Of a stretch of 64,000 nucleotides of DNA, positions 54,156 through 64,000 are shown piece after piece (within the stretch, counting starts at the first letter, position 1; each line of letters opens with the position of its first letter). This stretch comes from Undaria pinnatifida (Eukaryota; Sar; Phaeophyceae; Laminariales; Alariaceae). Both the position numbers and the translations under genes were made by a program. Location of the stretch: NCBI GenBank assembly GCA_012845835.1, contig JABAKD010000001.1, positions 16,054,226 to 16,118,225 of the forward strand, written 5' to 3'. The notes beneath the pieces were generated by a model that worked only from the letters and a program-made list of their open reading frames with translations, ran no database searches and was not told the DNA's origin.

Positions 54156-56397
54156 GTATCTATCAGTAGTATTATTGTTGGCACAGTCTTTTTAAACAAA
54201 AACGGCGGTCGGTAACAATGAATGGCCATTGATACACACCCCTCCACGATATATATATGCACTACTAGATTTAGACAACGATAGTGTAATATTTAGTCCA
54301 TTGTTATCGTGGAAATACGCCACCGAACAACCGGCTCAGAACTCTGAGAGAGACGACCTCCTCGCCGTGTTTCGATTTACCGAAGGCTCCACGGAAGCCC
54401 TTGTTGATGTACATAACCTATTGAACCTTAGGTGGCATGTGGCGTGTATAAGCTCTTAGCTGGTGTACGCCCGTAGGCTCCCTTTCGGATGACCCGATGG
54501 AGACACAGCCTATAATATATATATATGACTTGAGGCAAACGAAGGCCACGGTTAGATGATCCTGTAAGAGTAGAGAGATCTAGCAGGGAAGATGTTGTTC
54601 GGCGACCCCAGGCCGACATGTTGATTGATGGTTTATTTTATAACTAATTTTCAAGGACGTCAGCCGTGAGTTCGACGAATTTCAGGTCAATACTCATCTT
54701 TGCAAGCTGCGTTGTTGGTACTCGTAATATACTATATGGGTGAATTTTTACTGGGAGATCTCCTATTTTTTGTCCACTATAGACCTAATGGTAAGTGTTT
54801 GGTATTTATACTTTAGGTGGGGAATTTTGAGCTAGGTAAAACATCACATCTATTTTATAAATGTATTACTGTAGTTTCCACTATACTGCTCTATCATATG
54901 TTTAGCAGGCGGTAAATTTTGTTTTTTCTCTCCCCGGGTTTAATATCGTTTATTTGCTCAGCAGATGAGAGCTGATGGTGAGCAAAAAGGAGTGATTGAG
55001 GTGGGCCTGGCCATCACCTGATCGAGACGGCACAATACGTATGCTACGGACAGGTGTACTCTTCTGGCAGTTGTCTGATCCACCTACAGCAACGTTTCCT
55101 GAGGCTTGCTCGTGATCTACCGTACGTACCTATCTATGGCAATGTTCCCTGAGGTTTGCTTCTGGGAGCTTAGCTACGTCAACGTCCGGGCGGTCAACCT
55201 AAAATCATATTCCATGAACGTTGCTTCACCGTACGTTATTGCGCCGCATTGTTTTTCGTACTAACATTACTCGTACGTACTACATGTACCAGCTTTTGGA
55301 GATGACTAACCAGCAAGCTGCTGTGCATCATGTATCCAAGGATATTGCTGCTGTGAGACTTGACAATTGTGCTTGCTACGTACTGCATCGACAAACGACA
55401 ACTAACTAACAGGCTTAACATGGCTGTCTGTTGTACGAACAACTCGCGATGTAAGATGGCTTTCAAGTGCTATCAAGTAACTGTCTACATGATGGCTACT
55501 GACAAGTAGCATCTATCTCTAATACCTCCTCCCGTTATTTTAACACTTTCTCATTCTGTGTTACATGCTACAAAACGCCATAATAACAAAAATGCATGCA
55601 GCAACAATGATAAAGTGTTGGGATTTTTTTTTGCGCAGAGCAAACTCATCTTTGGCTAAAACACCCGAGGGGTACGTAAACAAAAAATAAGCGGACACGA
55701 AAAGTCCTGCTCTGACACTACACGTGCTTATGCATGTTCATGCAAGTCAAACTTACTAATAATAGCTCACAATGCTAGAATCATCAGACGTGAACTATAT
55801 ATATATGCCAATCGGGTAATCAACCAATGAATAGTAAAAGATGATTGCAGTACGAGTCTGAAACAGTGAATGTGTTCATCATTCCGCAACAATCATTGGA
55901 GTGAACGGCTTACCAATGTTCCTGCCGCCCTCAAACAAAGGAACAAAGTAGCACTGCCAGCGATGTACAGCTGAATAAAGACCACTTAATCTAGAGAGGC
56001 ATCACCTCTCGCGTATCTTAATATTCCGTTTGTACTTGTCCAGGTGGCAGATTTTCCGGCCGTATATCCTGAAGTACCGGAGATGGCGTAGTTAAATTTG
56101 AAATGCAACTGTCCAGCGAGGGCGCACAAGGAAAATTATCCCGCGCACCTACCCCCCCCCCCGCCCCCCGACGACGGCCCGAAAAAACATTTCGTTCAAG
56201 TTTTTTTTTCCCCTTTGTTTCCTTGCTTGGTGGCTTGGTGGTTCGTTTCTTGGCTGTGGGATGGTTTACTGCACACTCGTGCATTAACAAAGAGGGATGG
56301 CAAGCAAGCCAACATTGCAAGAGCAAGGGATGTCAAACTGTACTTTAGGTTGTTTAGATATGTAAATCCTTGCGTCAATGCAAGGTGGTCAATGTAG
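54156..56397. other. No confident gene
   Basis: AT-rich. It includes the inverted partner (54640-54810) of 11020-11177. A 76-codon frame at 54229-54459 has ordinary composition but no recognised motif. Confidence 0.4.
54640..54810 (-). repeat. About 155 bp repeat, inverted relative to 11020-11177
   Basis: Begins ATTTTATAACTAATTTTCAA and includes CAAGGACGTCAGCCGTGAG. Partner of 11020-11177. Confidence 0.7.
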
Positions 56398-57216
56398 TCA
56401 GAAATAACCAATGGTGGGCAAGCGCCACGCTTGGGCACGAAACCCTGCAAGCCTTCGTGCCCTTGATGTCCAAACACGGCGCGCACGTGCCTCCTGGTTG
56501 CTCCACCGTTCCCGCAGCCTGGGCTCAAGATGCCGCGGGAGACAGTTAGTTGGCACCGCGTGAAGAGACACGCGATTCAGGTTTACCCGAGCCTCCCACG
56601 ACACCCCCTGGTTGCCAATATCATGGAGAGTTGGTGGGCAGTGTTGAAGAACAGGCTTCCGGACAGCCGGACGCAATCCCGCGCAGTAGATGGGAGCGTG
56701 GACAAGCGTCCTATCGGCGAGAGCACTCCCGGCTGCTGAGTCGGAGAAAACAACATCAGTATCAATGCCCGCGCCCTCACAATCCTCAAGCCCCTTCACA
56801 GCTCCCGTCGCACCCACGTCAGCGAAAATGCCCGCGCCCGCACCACCCTCACCCTTGCTCACAACTCCCGTCACAACCACGTTGGCGTCACTGCGCTCGC
56901 CCGCACCACCGTCACCCCTGCTCACAACTCCCGTCGCCACCACGTCAGCATCACTGCTTGCGCCCCCGCCGCTACTACTGTCCATCAACACCGGCGACTC
57001 CTTCGCGCCGTCTGTGGCGCTCTTCGGTTTGAAAAAACCCAGCAATGTGCGCCCGCTCCCCACCACCGCCGCGGTGCCATCACCCCTGTCGACACACGTT
57101 GGCCGACATGCAACTTGCGACATTAGCAATAGCAATTGATCAGCCGTGGAAAGAAAATACGAATTTGCTCCTGTTTTTCGCATACACACATCGACAAGGC
57201 CTGCAGCCTCATACAC
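56398..57216 (-). CDS. Hypothetical repeat protein, possibly element-derived
   Basis: Minus-strand frame of 272 codons. Residues about 30-50 hold two Cys (VACRPTCVDRG), then RTLLGFFKPK, which looks like a weak PCNA-binding motif lacking its Gln. Residues about 85-165 are three to four diverged repeats of a DANVVVTGVVSKGEGGAGAG type (66 bp at DNA level). The C-terminal third has CAGLRPAVRKPVLQHCPPTL, then GVSWEARVNL and LHAVPTNC. I do not recognise the family with confidence. The opposite strand is also open over the repeats because their bases are biased, so strand choice rests on the non-repeat ends. Confidence 0.35.
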   Translation of the reverse strand: MYEAAGLVDVCMRKTGANSYFLSTADQLLLLMSQVACRPTCVDRGDGTAAVVGSGRTLLGFFKPKSATDGAKESPVLMDSSSGGGASSDADVVATGVVSRGDGGAGERSDANVVVTGVVSKGEGGAGAGIFADVGATGAVKGLEDCEGAGIDTDVVFSDSAAGSALADRTLVHAPIYCAGLRPAVRKPVLQHCPPTLHDIGNQGVSWEARVNLNRVSLHAVPTNCLPRHLEPRLRERWSNQEARARRVWTSRARRLAGFRAQAWRLPTIGYF

Positions 57217-58635
57217 TGCTAAAATACGTCCAGCGTGGCTGTTCCTAAACTGCTGAACACGCGCGTACGACCTCCCGTAAAAAAAATGAAGCAGTATATT
57301 AACAACAGGTGCAATTCTAATCTAATGTACCACGCAGCTTGCAAAGTTGAGTTTCAATCATTCAATCGGTCGTACTCACATCTGTCGTTTTTCAATTTTT
57401 CATCGCAACTGCTTGTGCTAGCGAATGCAACAACTGCTACGAGTATCCTTACAAGTCCTCACTTGTGTTGAAGCGACCGTTCGTGAGTCTCCACACGGGT
57501 CCGGCTCAGTTGCTCTATATTGCGTCCGAAATCGCGCTTGCACTTATTTCACATCCAGTTGCCGCTGCTGGTCTTCGCGGCGATTTTTCCGATAGGCAAA
57601 AGTGCTCTGCTCGCATTCGAAAGGCGTGCAGGGGCCAACAGGGACGCGGGGTAACTAACTTGGATGGTCCGCATTTCGCGCGCTTTTTTTATTGTCGATT
57701 TTGATCATGCGGCCACGGCTTCTGATATTGTTGCTCTGCTGCTGCTGCTGCCAAGGCTAGGCTTCTGCTACTGCTGATGCTGTCAGTTATTGGGGAGGAG
57801 AGCAGCACGACACACGCACTGCTCGATGGTGAGCACTTTCACATATGATAAACTAGAGTTTTGTCTTTCCGGTGCTTGCCGCTGCTGCTGCTGATGCGAG
57901 GTACACGATACGCTCCAATATCACACTATAGCCCTCATGCTTCTCCACTCACTCTCTGTGCTGTGCCGAACACTCATGCTCAATGTCTTGGCCCTCGTCC
58001 ATTCCTGAACCGTCATCGAAGTTGGCCCCGCAGCAGCAGATGAAGTTCTCGCCATCGGCTGGCTTTCCGCAGACGCTTTGTAGCCAAGCGGTCTTGTCGA
58101 AGGAGGGTTGTAGCAGGGGTCCCTTCACCGTGGAGGCTATGCTCATTGTGACCACTTTATCTGGCTCTCTCCCTTTTTCTCCGTTGCTCTGCGCTGTGCG
58201 TAGCTGGTACGCAGGCTGCTGCTGCGCGACCAGGGGGATGCGTGTCTGCTCTATAGTACCCCCCCTGCCCCTTTATTATTATATAGGATTTAGAATGGGG
58301 GTTGTTTGCATAGGAACTTCTGTGGTGTAATGGGGGGGGATGGGGTGTTCGTACCCCCCTTCCCCCCTCTGGAAGGGCGAAAAAAACGTTTTGGTACATA
58401 GGTGTTGAAAACAAGAAAAAATGTGCGCCCTTGTGTCCAGTCGATATTACCTATTCGACTTGTACCCTTACTTGGAACTAACTGCGATATTTCGCAATTT
58501 TCAAACCGTGCACAATACCGGTCGTTGTCTCTGCTCGCCCCGTACAAAGAGAACATGTAACACTCTACGTACAGCTTTGGTAAAGAGATAGCGCATTTCA
58601 CAATTTCAGTGGCTTGACCTGGTTGGTGTAGACGT
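57217..58635. other. No confident gene
   Basis: GCTGCTGCTG microsatellite words near 57735-57770, C runs near 58260, and frames below 120 codons. A 3' LTR for the family-2 element that ends near 58640 would be expected here but I could not identify one. Confidence 0.4.
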
Positions 58636-58639
58636 TGCC

Positions 58640-60000
58640 GGTGTAGACGTTATTGATGTAGACGTCGTTAGATGTGCTTGGTCTGTTGTCCGTCGGTTGG
58701 ACTTGGAGGCTTAACTTCATCTTGAAGTTGGAGAGGTAGGTAGATTTGTTTCTCTCAAACCTTATTGCCGTCATCGGCTCCGTCTCGACTGATAATTATG
58801 CAGCCAGTCTCTGCGTCTTGGCCTCGATGCTTATGGGCTCGTCGTTCAGGATGAAGAGGAAGCTTGAGGTTGGCTTGCGGGTGTACACGAAGGCCGGAGA
58901 TGTCGCCAGTGGCTCTTGATCTTCTTGTGTTGATTCTGCAGATCCTATCTCGGGGCTTGCCCGTGGCTGTCCTTTTGCAGTTGTGAGCGTGTGAACCTCC
59001 TCCTGACGGTCTGTTTCGTTGTTGAGCTTGGCTCCAAGGCTTGGCTCAAAAGTAGCTAGTGTGATCCCGGGTGTAGCGGACATTGTCGATCCGTCGACCC
59101 TTGGCTCAGCTGATGGTCCGGTGGTCCCAGATGGCGATGATCCAGCGATTCCAATGGTCCCACGTGATGCTTTTGGTCCAGCTGATGCTCCGGTAATCCA
59201 ATATGAAATTAATCCAGTGATCCCGGATGCAGTTGCTCCGATGTTCGATGGTGATCCAGATGACGTTGCTCCGAAGATCCCATGCGAAGATGCTTTGGAG
59301 ATCCCAGCTCCGGTAATTCCGGTTCCAGTGATTCCAGGCGATGCTGACCCGCGAAGTGGATGGCATCTTAGTATGTCTTTGGGGATTTTAATCACCCGGT
59401 TTTCCTCCTCCGAGATCCGAAACGGGTCTCTCTCGGTGCAGGTGAAGTTTACACACGTGGTCGGTGGGGGTGTCCCCGATGCTCCTGTTGCGTGCGTGTT
59501 GTCGAAGGTATCCTCGACTCTTGGATTGGGTCTTGTACTGGCGGTCTCGTGATGCTGTACATCCGGTGCGGCCCCAGTTGTAGTAGAATGTGCGTTCCCG
59601 GGCGTAATAGCAGGTGTAATTCCTGTCAAGGACACTCCAACTTCTTGCGGTAGTGCTTCAGCCCTTGATGATGATTCTCCAATCTCTGGTGATGATGACG
59701 CTTCGGTTGTTGTCGATATATTTTTCTTTTTCCAGAAGGTTGTTGTCGTAGTAGTGCAGCATGACCTGGACTAGCGCACAAAGGCGCTCCGTCTCAGTGA
59801 CAATGGCTTCCTCGGGCTTGTCCGGGATTTCCGCATGTTGGCGCCCAGTCTCCGTGACAGTAGCCTCTTCAGGCGTGTTGTTTCCGCCTGACGGTGTGCA
59901 CTCCTTTTGGGTCGCGTAATTCTGTCCATACCGCGCGGATACCCTCTTTCGTTGAGATGTTACCGTCGTGGTGTGCTCCATGGCTATGCTGGAGTTGGTG
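58640..60000 (-). pseudogene. Family-2 copia hinge region, minus-strand copy
   Basis: A 279-codon open stretch (59635-58796) is Ser/Thr/Pro-rich, with FRISEEENRVIKIPKD near the middle, a run of about ten GITG/GISG-type repeats, and ILNDEPISIEAKT at the end. Another frame at 59981-59658 holds the upstream hinge. This copy is not interrupted by the family-1 element, so it defines the empty site used to prove the nested insertion in both duplication copies. No integrase or reverse transcriptase motif is present. Confidence 0.75.
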
Positions 60001-60093
60001 CAGAATTCTAGGACCTCTTCGACGGTGCAAACGCCTCGATTGGCATCGTTGCTTGCCTGTGCTGCAGGAATTACAGCAAGCGTTGATGTTGCA

Positions 60094-60560
60094 TCAGCCG
60101 TGTCGCCCAGGGTGCGAAGAAGTACGCCGTAAGAGCCTACGCCCTTGTCCTCTGGGTGTTAGGTGAGCGGAAGCGAAGTGCTGCTGTCGAACTGCTAGTG
60201 GGGGTTTCTCGTCTCGAGGATAGTGATTACCCCTGATTACATTGCTTTGATGGAGGAGAAGACGTAACGTCCCAGTCCAGATACGAACATGACCGAGAAG
60301 CGAACAAGAACACGCTTGCCAGCCTGGCCGATTATGTATCCCCAGATGGTGCATGTTGCTGTTGCGAATACCTTCTTGTTTCCGTTGGTCATGATGGTCT
60401 TCGGATCTTTTAACTTTTTGCAATCCCTCATGCTTTTCCGCGGTCTTGGAATAAGCTCCTCGTCTATCAGGTGGTCCGACGCGCCGTGTCCACAAGCATC
60501 GTGAACTTGTCGCTGCTGGGGTGAAGACCCCTGTTGCCGCTACCAGCTAGCAGCCCTGTA
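60094..60560 (-). pseudogene. Family-2 copia protease, minus-strand copy
   Basis: Minus strand: FAFTGLLAG and SDKFTMLVDTARRTT near 60490, where the usual Ser-Gly after the catalytic Asp has become Thr-Ala, so the protease is dead. A frameshift follows, then KKLKDPKTI and TIWGYIIGQAGKRVLVRFSV, ending FSSIKAM near 60239. Matches 1150-1480 and 36828-37189. Confidence 0.7.
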
Positions 60561-60784
60561 AACGCAAATCCCTCTTCGAAACCATCGTCGGAGTTGAGGG
60601 ACGGCTTTTCGTCGTCGTTGGGGCGTGTGCTCACGCCTTGTACAGCAGAGGCAGTGTGAGCGCGTCCACTCTGCGGTGGGCGTGGCGCTCCTTGCTTGTA
60701 GCATTCCGTGTCGTCGTGCGAGGCTGTTTTGTGTACAGAACACCACTTGTGCTCAGCTCCAACGTTGGATGCTGCCTTGCCGTT

Positions 60785-61612
60785 TTAATATTCCTTGTTC
60801 TTCTGCTTGTTGTAGGCGCCAGTAGACTTGCTGTCGTTGTCGTCCTTCCTTTTCCAGCAGTTGCGGGCGTAGTGCGCTTGCTTTCCGCAAAGACTGCAAA
60901 TCGATGCCGTAATCATGGCTACGCCACGACCAGCGATCCCGGTGTCGCTGTTGCGCGAAAGATCATCCAAGTAAAGATGGCGCATCGTGCTCTGTATCTG
61001 ATCGATGTCAAAAGTCGAATTTCGATACATCATCATCTTGATGTCCTTGTACTCCGCCGTGAATCCTTGTAGACAGATGTCCTTGAATCTGCGGTCGGAA
61101 ATCATCTCGCCCATCTTCTCGAGCTCAGAGCACGCGAGCGTCTTTTCCATAAAGTAGGAGTCAGGATCTTCTCCTTGCTCCATGTTGGTGTTGACGAGCT
61201 CGTCCATTTTCGCCCGGATCAATTCGTCAGTGACCTTGTTGTACTTCGAGACAAGCTCTCGTAAGGCCTTTTGTCCGTCACCGGTCGGCCCAGTCTCATC
61301 CTCGTGCTTGAGTACAAGCAGAGATTCTGGTTTCTCCGTTGATAGAAAAAGCATGGCGTACAGATTTAAATTTGCCCTTTCATAAGCTGCGATTTCTTGT
61401 GCGAGTGCTGGTGTAGATCCCGTACCAGCCGTCGCTTCGGTCGGTCGAGGATGCCCTTTAATGAGGTTGGCGATATCGCGTTTGGATACTCCAATTGCAA
61501 CCGCTAATCGTTTATACCAACCTCAAAAATCAGCTGGGCTGCGCCCATCGAACGTTGTTAGTTCTTTAATGGCGTTGGCGAATGAAGTGCTGCTGCTGTT
61601 GGATTCCCCCAT
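60785..61612 (-). pseudogene. Family-2 copia gag, minus-strand copy
   Basis: Start ATG at 61612 (MGESNSSSTSFANAIKELTT). One TGA at codon 30 (61525-61523) interrupts an otherwise open frame of 275 codons to a stop at 60785. It has the copia gag fold pattern (TNMEQGEDPDSYFMEKTLAC, a LQGFTAEYKDIK block) and an intact CX2CX4HX4C knuckle, CSLCGKQAHYARNC, near 60870-60900. A WCSVHKTASHDDTECYKQ motif, the second Cys/His cluster common in copia gag, follows after the stop. Gag of this copy is the least damaged coding region of the family here. Confidence 0.75.
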
Positions 61613-61657
61613 GGTGACGATGAGTACGTACCAGAGAGCAGTTCACTCAGATGTCGT

Positions 61658-61668
61658 CTATGATACCA
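61658..61668 (-). promoter_or_regulatory. Possible initiator-tRNA 3'-end primer site
   Basis: Minus strand TGGTATCATAG differs at one base from the TGGTATCAGAG primer site common in plant copia elements and lies about 45 bp before the gag start. No LTR edge was found to confirm it. Confidence 0.3.
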
Positions 61669-61814
61669 GTACTTGTACAGCAGTGTTGTAGTACCAGTAA
61701 TCCCGCCGCACGTATAATACGAGCTGCTGCTGTATTGAACAGCCGTTTCAAGTGCAGTGGTGGTGCTTGTGTAGAAATCGAAGGCGTTATGGAGATTTCC
61801 AAAAAAATAATCGG

Positions 61815-62083
61815 TTTGTTGCAGCTCAAGAGATTCTGGATTACTTAGTAGTATTAGTTTTCGAATGCCGGCGCGTTTTACGGCGGTGCCCAAGGAAAAA
61901 CCTGCGAAAGCAGAGGCACGCCGCGCAACGCAATACAAAACCCGCCATGGGGCGCGCCGTGAGTTTAACCCAAATAATAACTACGAACCCCCCCCCCAAG
62001 CGAAAACTTAATACGTTATCAGGCTAACCCGAAAAAACCCGTGCCCCGCTCCTTCGCTTGCGGGGCTATAACAAAACTCTCAC
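61815..62083 (-). repeat. Direct repeat B2, outer copy
   Basis: Same sequence and orientation as 62448-62707, with a 10-base extra stretch near 61855 (CTTAGTAGTA). Contains a GCCCCGC/GCGGGGC hairpin at 62043-62066. Confidence 0.85.
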
Positions 62084-62447
62084 TGCCAACAATCGTCCCG
62101 ACTTGTTGCGCCCTTATTCCCCCCTCCTCTTGAGCGACAGGGTGGGTGGGCGGGAAAGTCGATCAAATCAAGTTGACGCGCTGTCCTGATCTGCTGCGCT
62201 GCTGTAACCAATATACTCGTCCCCAGCCTCGCAGCCACTGGAGGGTCAACTCTCCCTCTCTCTGTGTGTTCCAGCTCCGCCGCTCGTGTGGGAGCCCTGA
62301 TCTCGTCTGCCACTTGGGCGAGTCTGGGGCAGACACAACGACGTCGGCCTAATTCAAATTTGTATTCTAGTTTGGCCGTTACCCTACTACCGTTATTCGA
62401 ATCCCAACCACGCCTCCACAAACTCCGCATTCCTGCGTAAAGCTACA
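62084..62447 (-). repeat. Spacer between direct repeats (candidate A2)
   Basis: About 364 bp of non-coding sequence separates the two repeats. In a Ngaro-type layout this would be the second copy of the sequence that opens the element. Confidence 0.4.
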
Positions 62448-62707
62448 TTTTGTTGCAGCTCAAGAGATTCTGGATTATTAGTTTTCGAATGCCGGCGCGT
62501 TTTACGGCGGTGCCCAAGGAAAAACCTGCGAAAGCAGAGGCACGCCGCGCAACGCAAAACAAAACCCGCCAGGGGGCGCGCCGTGAGTTTAACCCGAATA
62601 ATAACTACGAACCCCCCCCCCAAGCGAAAACTTAATACGTTATCAGGCTAACCCGAAAAAAACCGTGCCCCGCTCCTTCGCTTGCGGGGCTATAACAAAA
62701 CATTCAC
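62448..62707 (-). repeat. Direct repeat B1, inner copy
   Basis: Starts 31 bases past the recombinase stop codon on the minus strand. Includes the same GC hairpin. Matches 61815-62083. Confidence 0.85.
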
Positions 62708-62737
62708 ACCATATGGGCAGCCTGAAAACGACGACCC

Positions 62738-63883
62738 CTACTTCGCTAGGGCCGCAGATACCGAATCGGCGCCCTCCCCGGCCGCCCGTACGTAAGTCAT
62801 GAACGCACGGGACTTCCATCTGCCTGCGCGTTGTATCTGCAGCTCCGAGATCCCTTGCGCGGCCAACTGGGTTGCCCCCCAGATCCTTCCTGAGTGCAAC
62901 GCATACTGGGCTGGATCTCGACCGCTACTTCCAACCATCAGCCTCAACGCTGCTACCGCTTCCGAACAGGTAAAAACATTCCAACCCGAAGGCGTGCACC
63001 TGACGGTGAGCGGGGCCTCCCCTGGGAGTTGGGGGTGTACGTTTAGAAGCTCCAGCAGGGCTTCGAAGGCTCCTGCCGGGCTTCCTGCGTCCAACGCCGC
63101 CCCCGCGACCCTTGCTCGGGTGATCGTGCACCCCTCGCGCTTCTGGTCGCTTTTCGACGCCCGAAACCGCACCTGCACTGCATTCGCGCGCGCGCGATTC
63201 TCAAACGAGAGTCTCTCTTCTCCGGAGAGGAAGGTTAGGGAATTTCGTGTCAAACAGAACTCGGGGTAAACTTTTCCGTCCGCGTACGCCCACAACTCCG
63301 ACGCTCTACACAGCAGGAAATAGGACAACGTCAGACCCAGCCACATGACAACCCCTTCGTCAACGGTAGTTGTCACTACTCGCCGCCCTTGCGACAAAAT
63401 CGACCAAGGCAAAGGTAACCGGACGGTCGATTTCTTCGGTGTCATACAGTGCGCCTTGTCAATCCCTTTTCCTACGGCTACGATCATACAGTGCGAGGTG
63501 GGCAGTTTCCATCCTGTACACATCTTGTGGTAGTATTTGATCGCGGCTAAATACCCCCTGACAGTCTCCTGCTGATTGTTACGCACGAAACACCGGGACG
63601 CCATGAATTTCAACACTTCTTCTAGAACCTGATCGGTGTCCCCGAGTTCGTGCAGCCAGGGCCCCTTCCCCTGCAACCTCCTTTCCTCCACCCAGATCTT
63701 CCATTTTCCCCAGTAGTTTTTCTGGGTACTTTCCGCCACAGATCCCCACGCCAGGGTCTCCACCAACCGTACTACCTCTTGCTTGTTCCCTGCTTCTGCT
63801 CGTGCAGCACGAAAGGGAAAACGAGCGGGTGGGATTTTTCGGGGGAGGGGGTCCCGAGGCGTGTCACCGCGGAGGTGGGTCAC
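62738..63883 (-). CDS. Tyrosine recombinase of a DIRS/Ngaro- or Crypton-like element
   Basis: Intact frame of 381 residues. Residues about 38-130 form the helical core-binding domain (STQKNYWGKWKIW). The catalytic domain has Arg193 (LLCRASELWAY), Lys244 (FRASKSDQ), His330-x-x-Arg333 (YALHSGRIWGATQLA), Trp356 (AGRWKSRAF) and Tyr364 (FMTYVR), the full set for DNA cleavage and rejoining in this family. It would integrate a circular element DNA. Direct repeats follow directly downstream. No reverse transcriptase is within the window; sequence upstream of 63883 ends at 64000. The start chosen is the first Met; a later one is possible. Potentially active. Confidence 0.8.
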   Translation of the reverse strand: MTHLRGDTPRDPLPRKIPPARFPFRAARAEAGNKQEVVRLVETLAWGSVAESTQKNYWGKWKIWVEERRLQGKGPWLHELGDTDQVLEEVLKFMASRCFVRNNQQETVRGYLAAIKYYHKMCTGWKLPTSHCMIVAVGKGIDKAHCMTPKKSTVRLPLPWSILSQGRRVVTTTVDEGVVMWLGLTLSYFLLCRASELWAYADGKVYPEFCLTRNSLTFLSGEERLSFENRARANAVQVRFRASKSDQKREGCTITRARVAGAALDAGSPAGAFEALLELLNVHPQLPGEAPLTVRCTPSGWNVFTCSEAVAALRLMVGSSGRDPAQYALHSGRIWGATQLAAQGISELQIQRAGRWKSRAFMTYVRAAGEGADSVSAALAK

Positions 63884-64000
63884 GCGCCGTCCGTGCCGTT
63901 TGCATTAGGTTCCATAAAAGTTCGTCGTGACTAGTATCGACGCATTCTGATCCAAGCACGACATTGAAAATCTCTACCCCGTGCTTCCCAATCGCTCGCT

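Noticed and set aside
58796-59635. Host glycoprotein with GITG repeats
   Set aside because: The same order of segments appears in the family-2 copia copies at 36620-38560, so it belongs to the element.
62738-63883. Prophage integrase or bacterial contamination
   Set aside because: The flanking direct repeats, the domain pattern of eukaryotic element recombinases and the surrounding copia debris all fit a eukaryotic transposon.

Overview
This is a gene-poor, repeat-rich nuclear window from a eukaryote. Coding DNA is broken into short exons with GT/AG splice signals. The rest is LTR retrotransposon debris, DNA transposons with terminal inverted repeats (TIRs), tRNA-derived SINEs, retroposons with CAA tails and G-rich satellite DNA. 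There are no operons, rRNA genes or CRISPR arrays. The mix of Ty1/copia elements that use a half-tRNA primer site, a DIRS/Ngaro-like tyrosine recombinase and a membrane-anchored fucosyltransferase-like family suggests a stramenopile alga, possibly a brown alga. That assignment is inference, not proof.

The dominant feature is an old, collinear, same-orientation duplication. Copy A is about 1-14720 and copy B about 35690-51740. The order in each is: a leader-like block; a family-2 copia fragment; a family-1 copia element inserted in it; a satellite block; a tRNA-SINE; a MITE; a CAA-type retroposon; exon 1 of a glycosyltransferase-like gene (minus strand); another SINE and MITE; a TATCGATA repeat; more satellite. 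Because both copies exist, each serves as the empty site for later insertions in the other. This pins the ends of several elements, including a 1.5 kb DNA transposon, a 190 bp element, a CAA-tailed retroposon with an 8 bp target duplication and a 36 bp stub of the same retroposon.

Copy B keeps the clearest element: a 4.9 kb copia insertion (38561-43444) with two LTRs, a 5 bp target duplication and a primer site of the kind complementary to the initiator-tRNA anticodon region. It carries gag, protease and integrase but no reverse transcriptase. It sits inside a second copia family, a better copy of which lies at 58640-61612 on the minus strand.

Between the two copies are a 3.7 kb LTR element (19649-23355, minus) holding only half of RT/RNase H plus a segment that reads open in the opposite direction and looks captured, a large foldback repeat (25520-26400), and a glycosyltransferase gene remnant (28729-30898, minus) with two coding exons and two extra broken copies of one exon. 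The right edge holds a 381-residue tyrosine recombinase (62738-63883, minus) followed by two direct repeats around a spacer, the layout of the 3' end of a Ngaro-type element whose remainder would lie past the window. No complete multi-exon host gene is visible.
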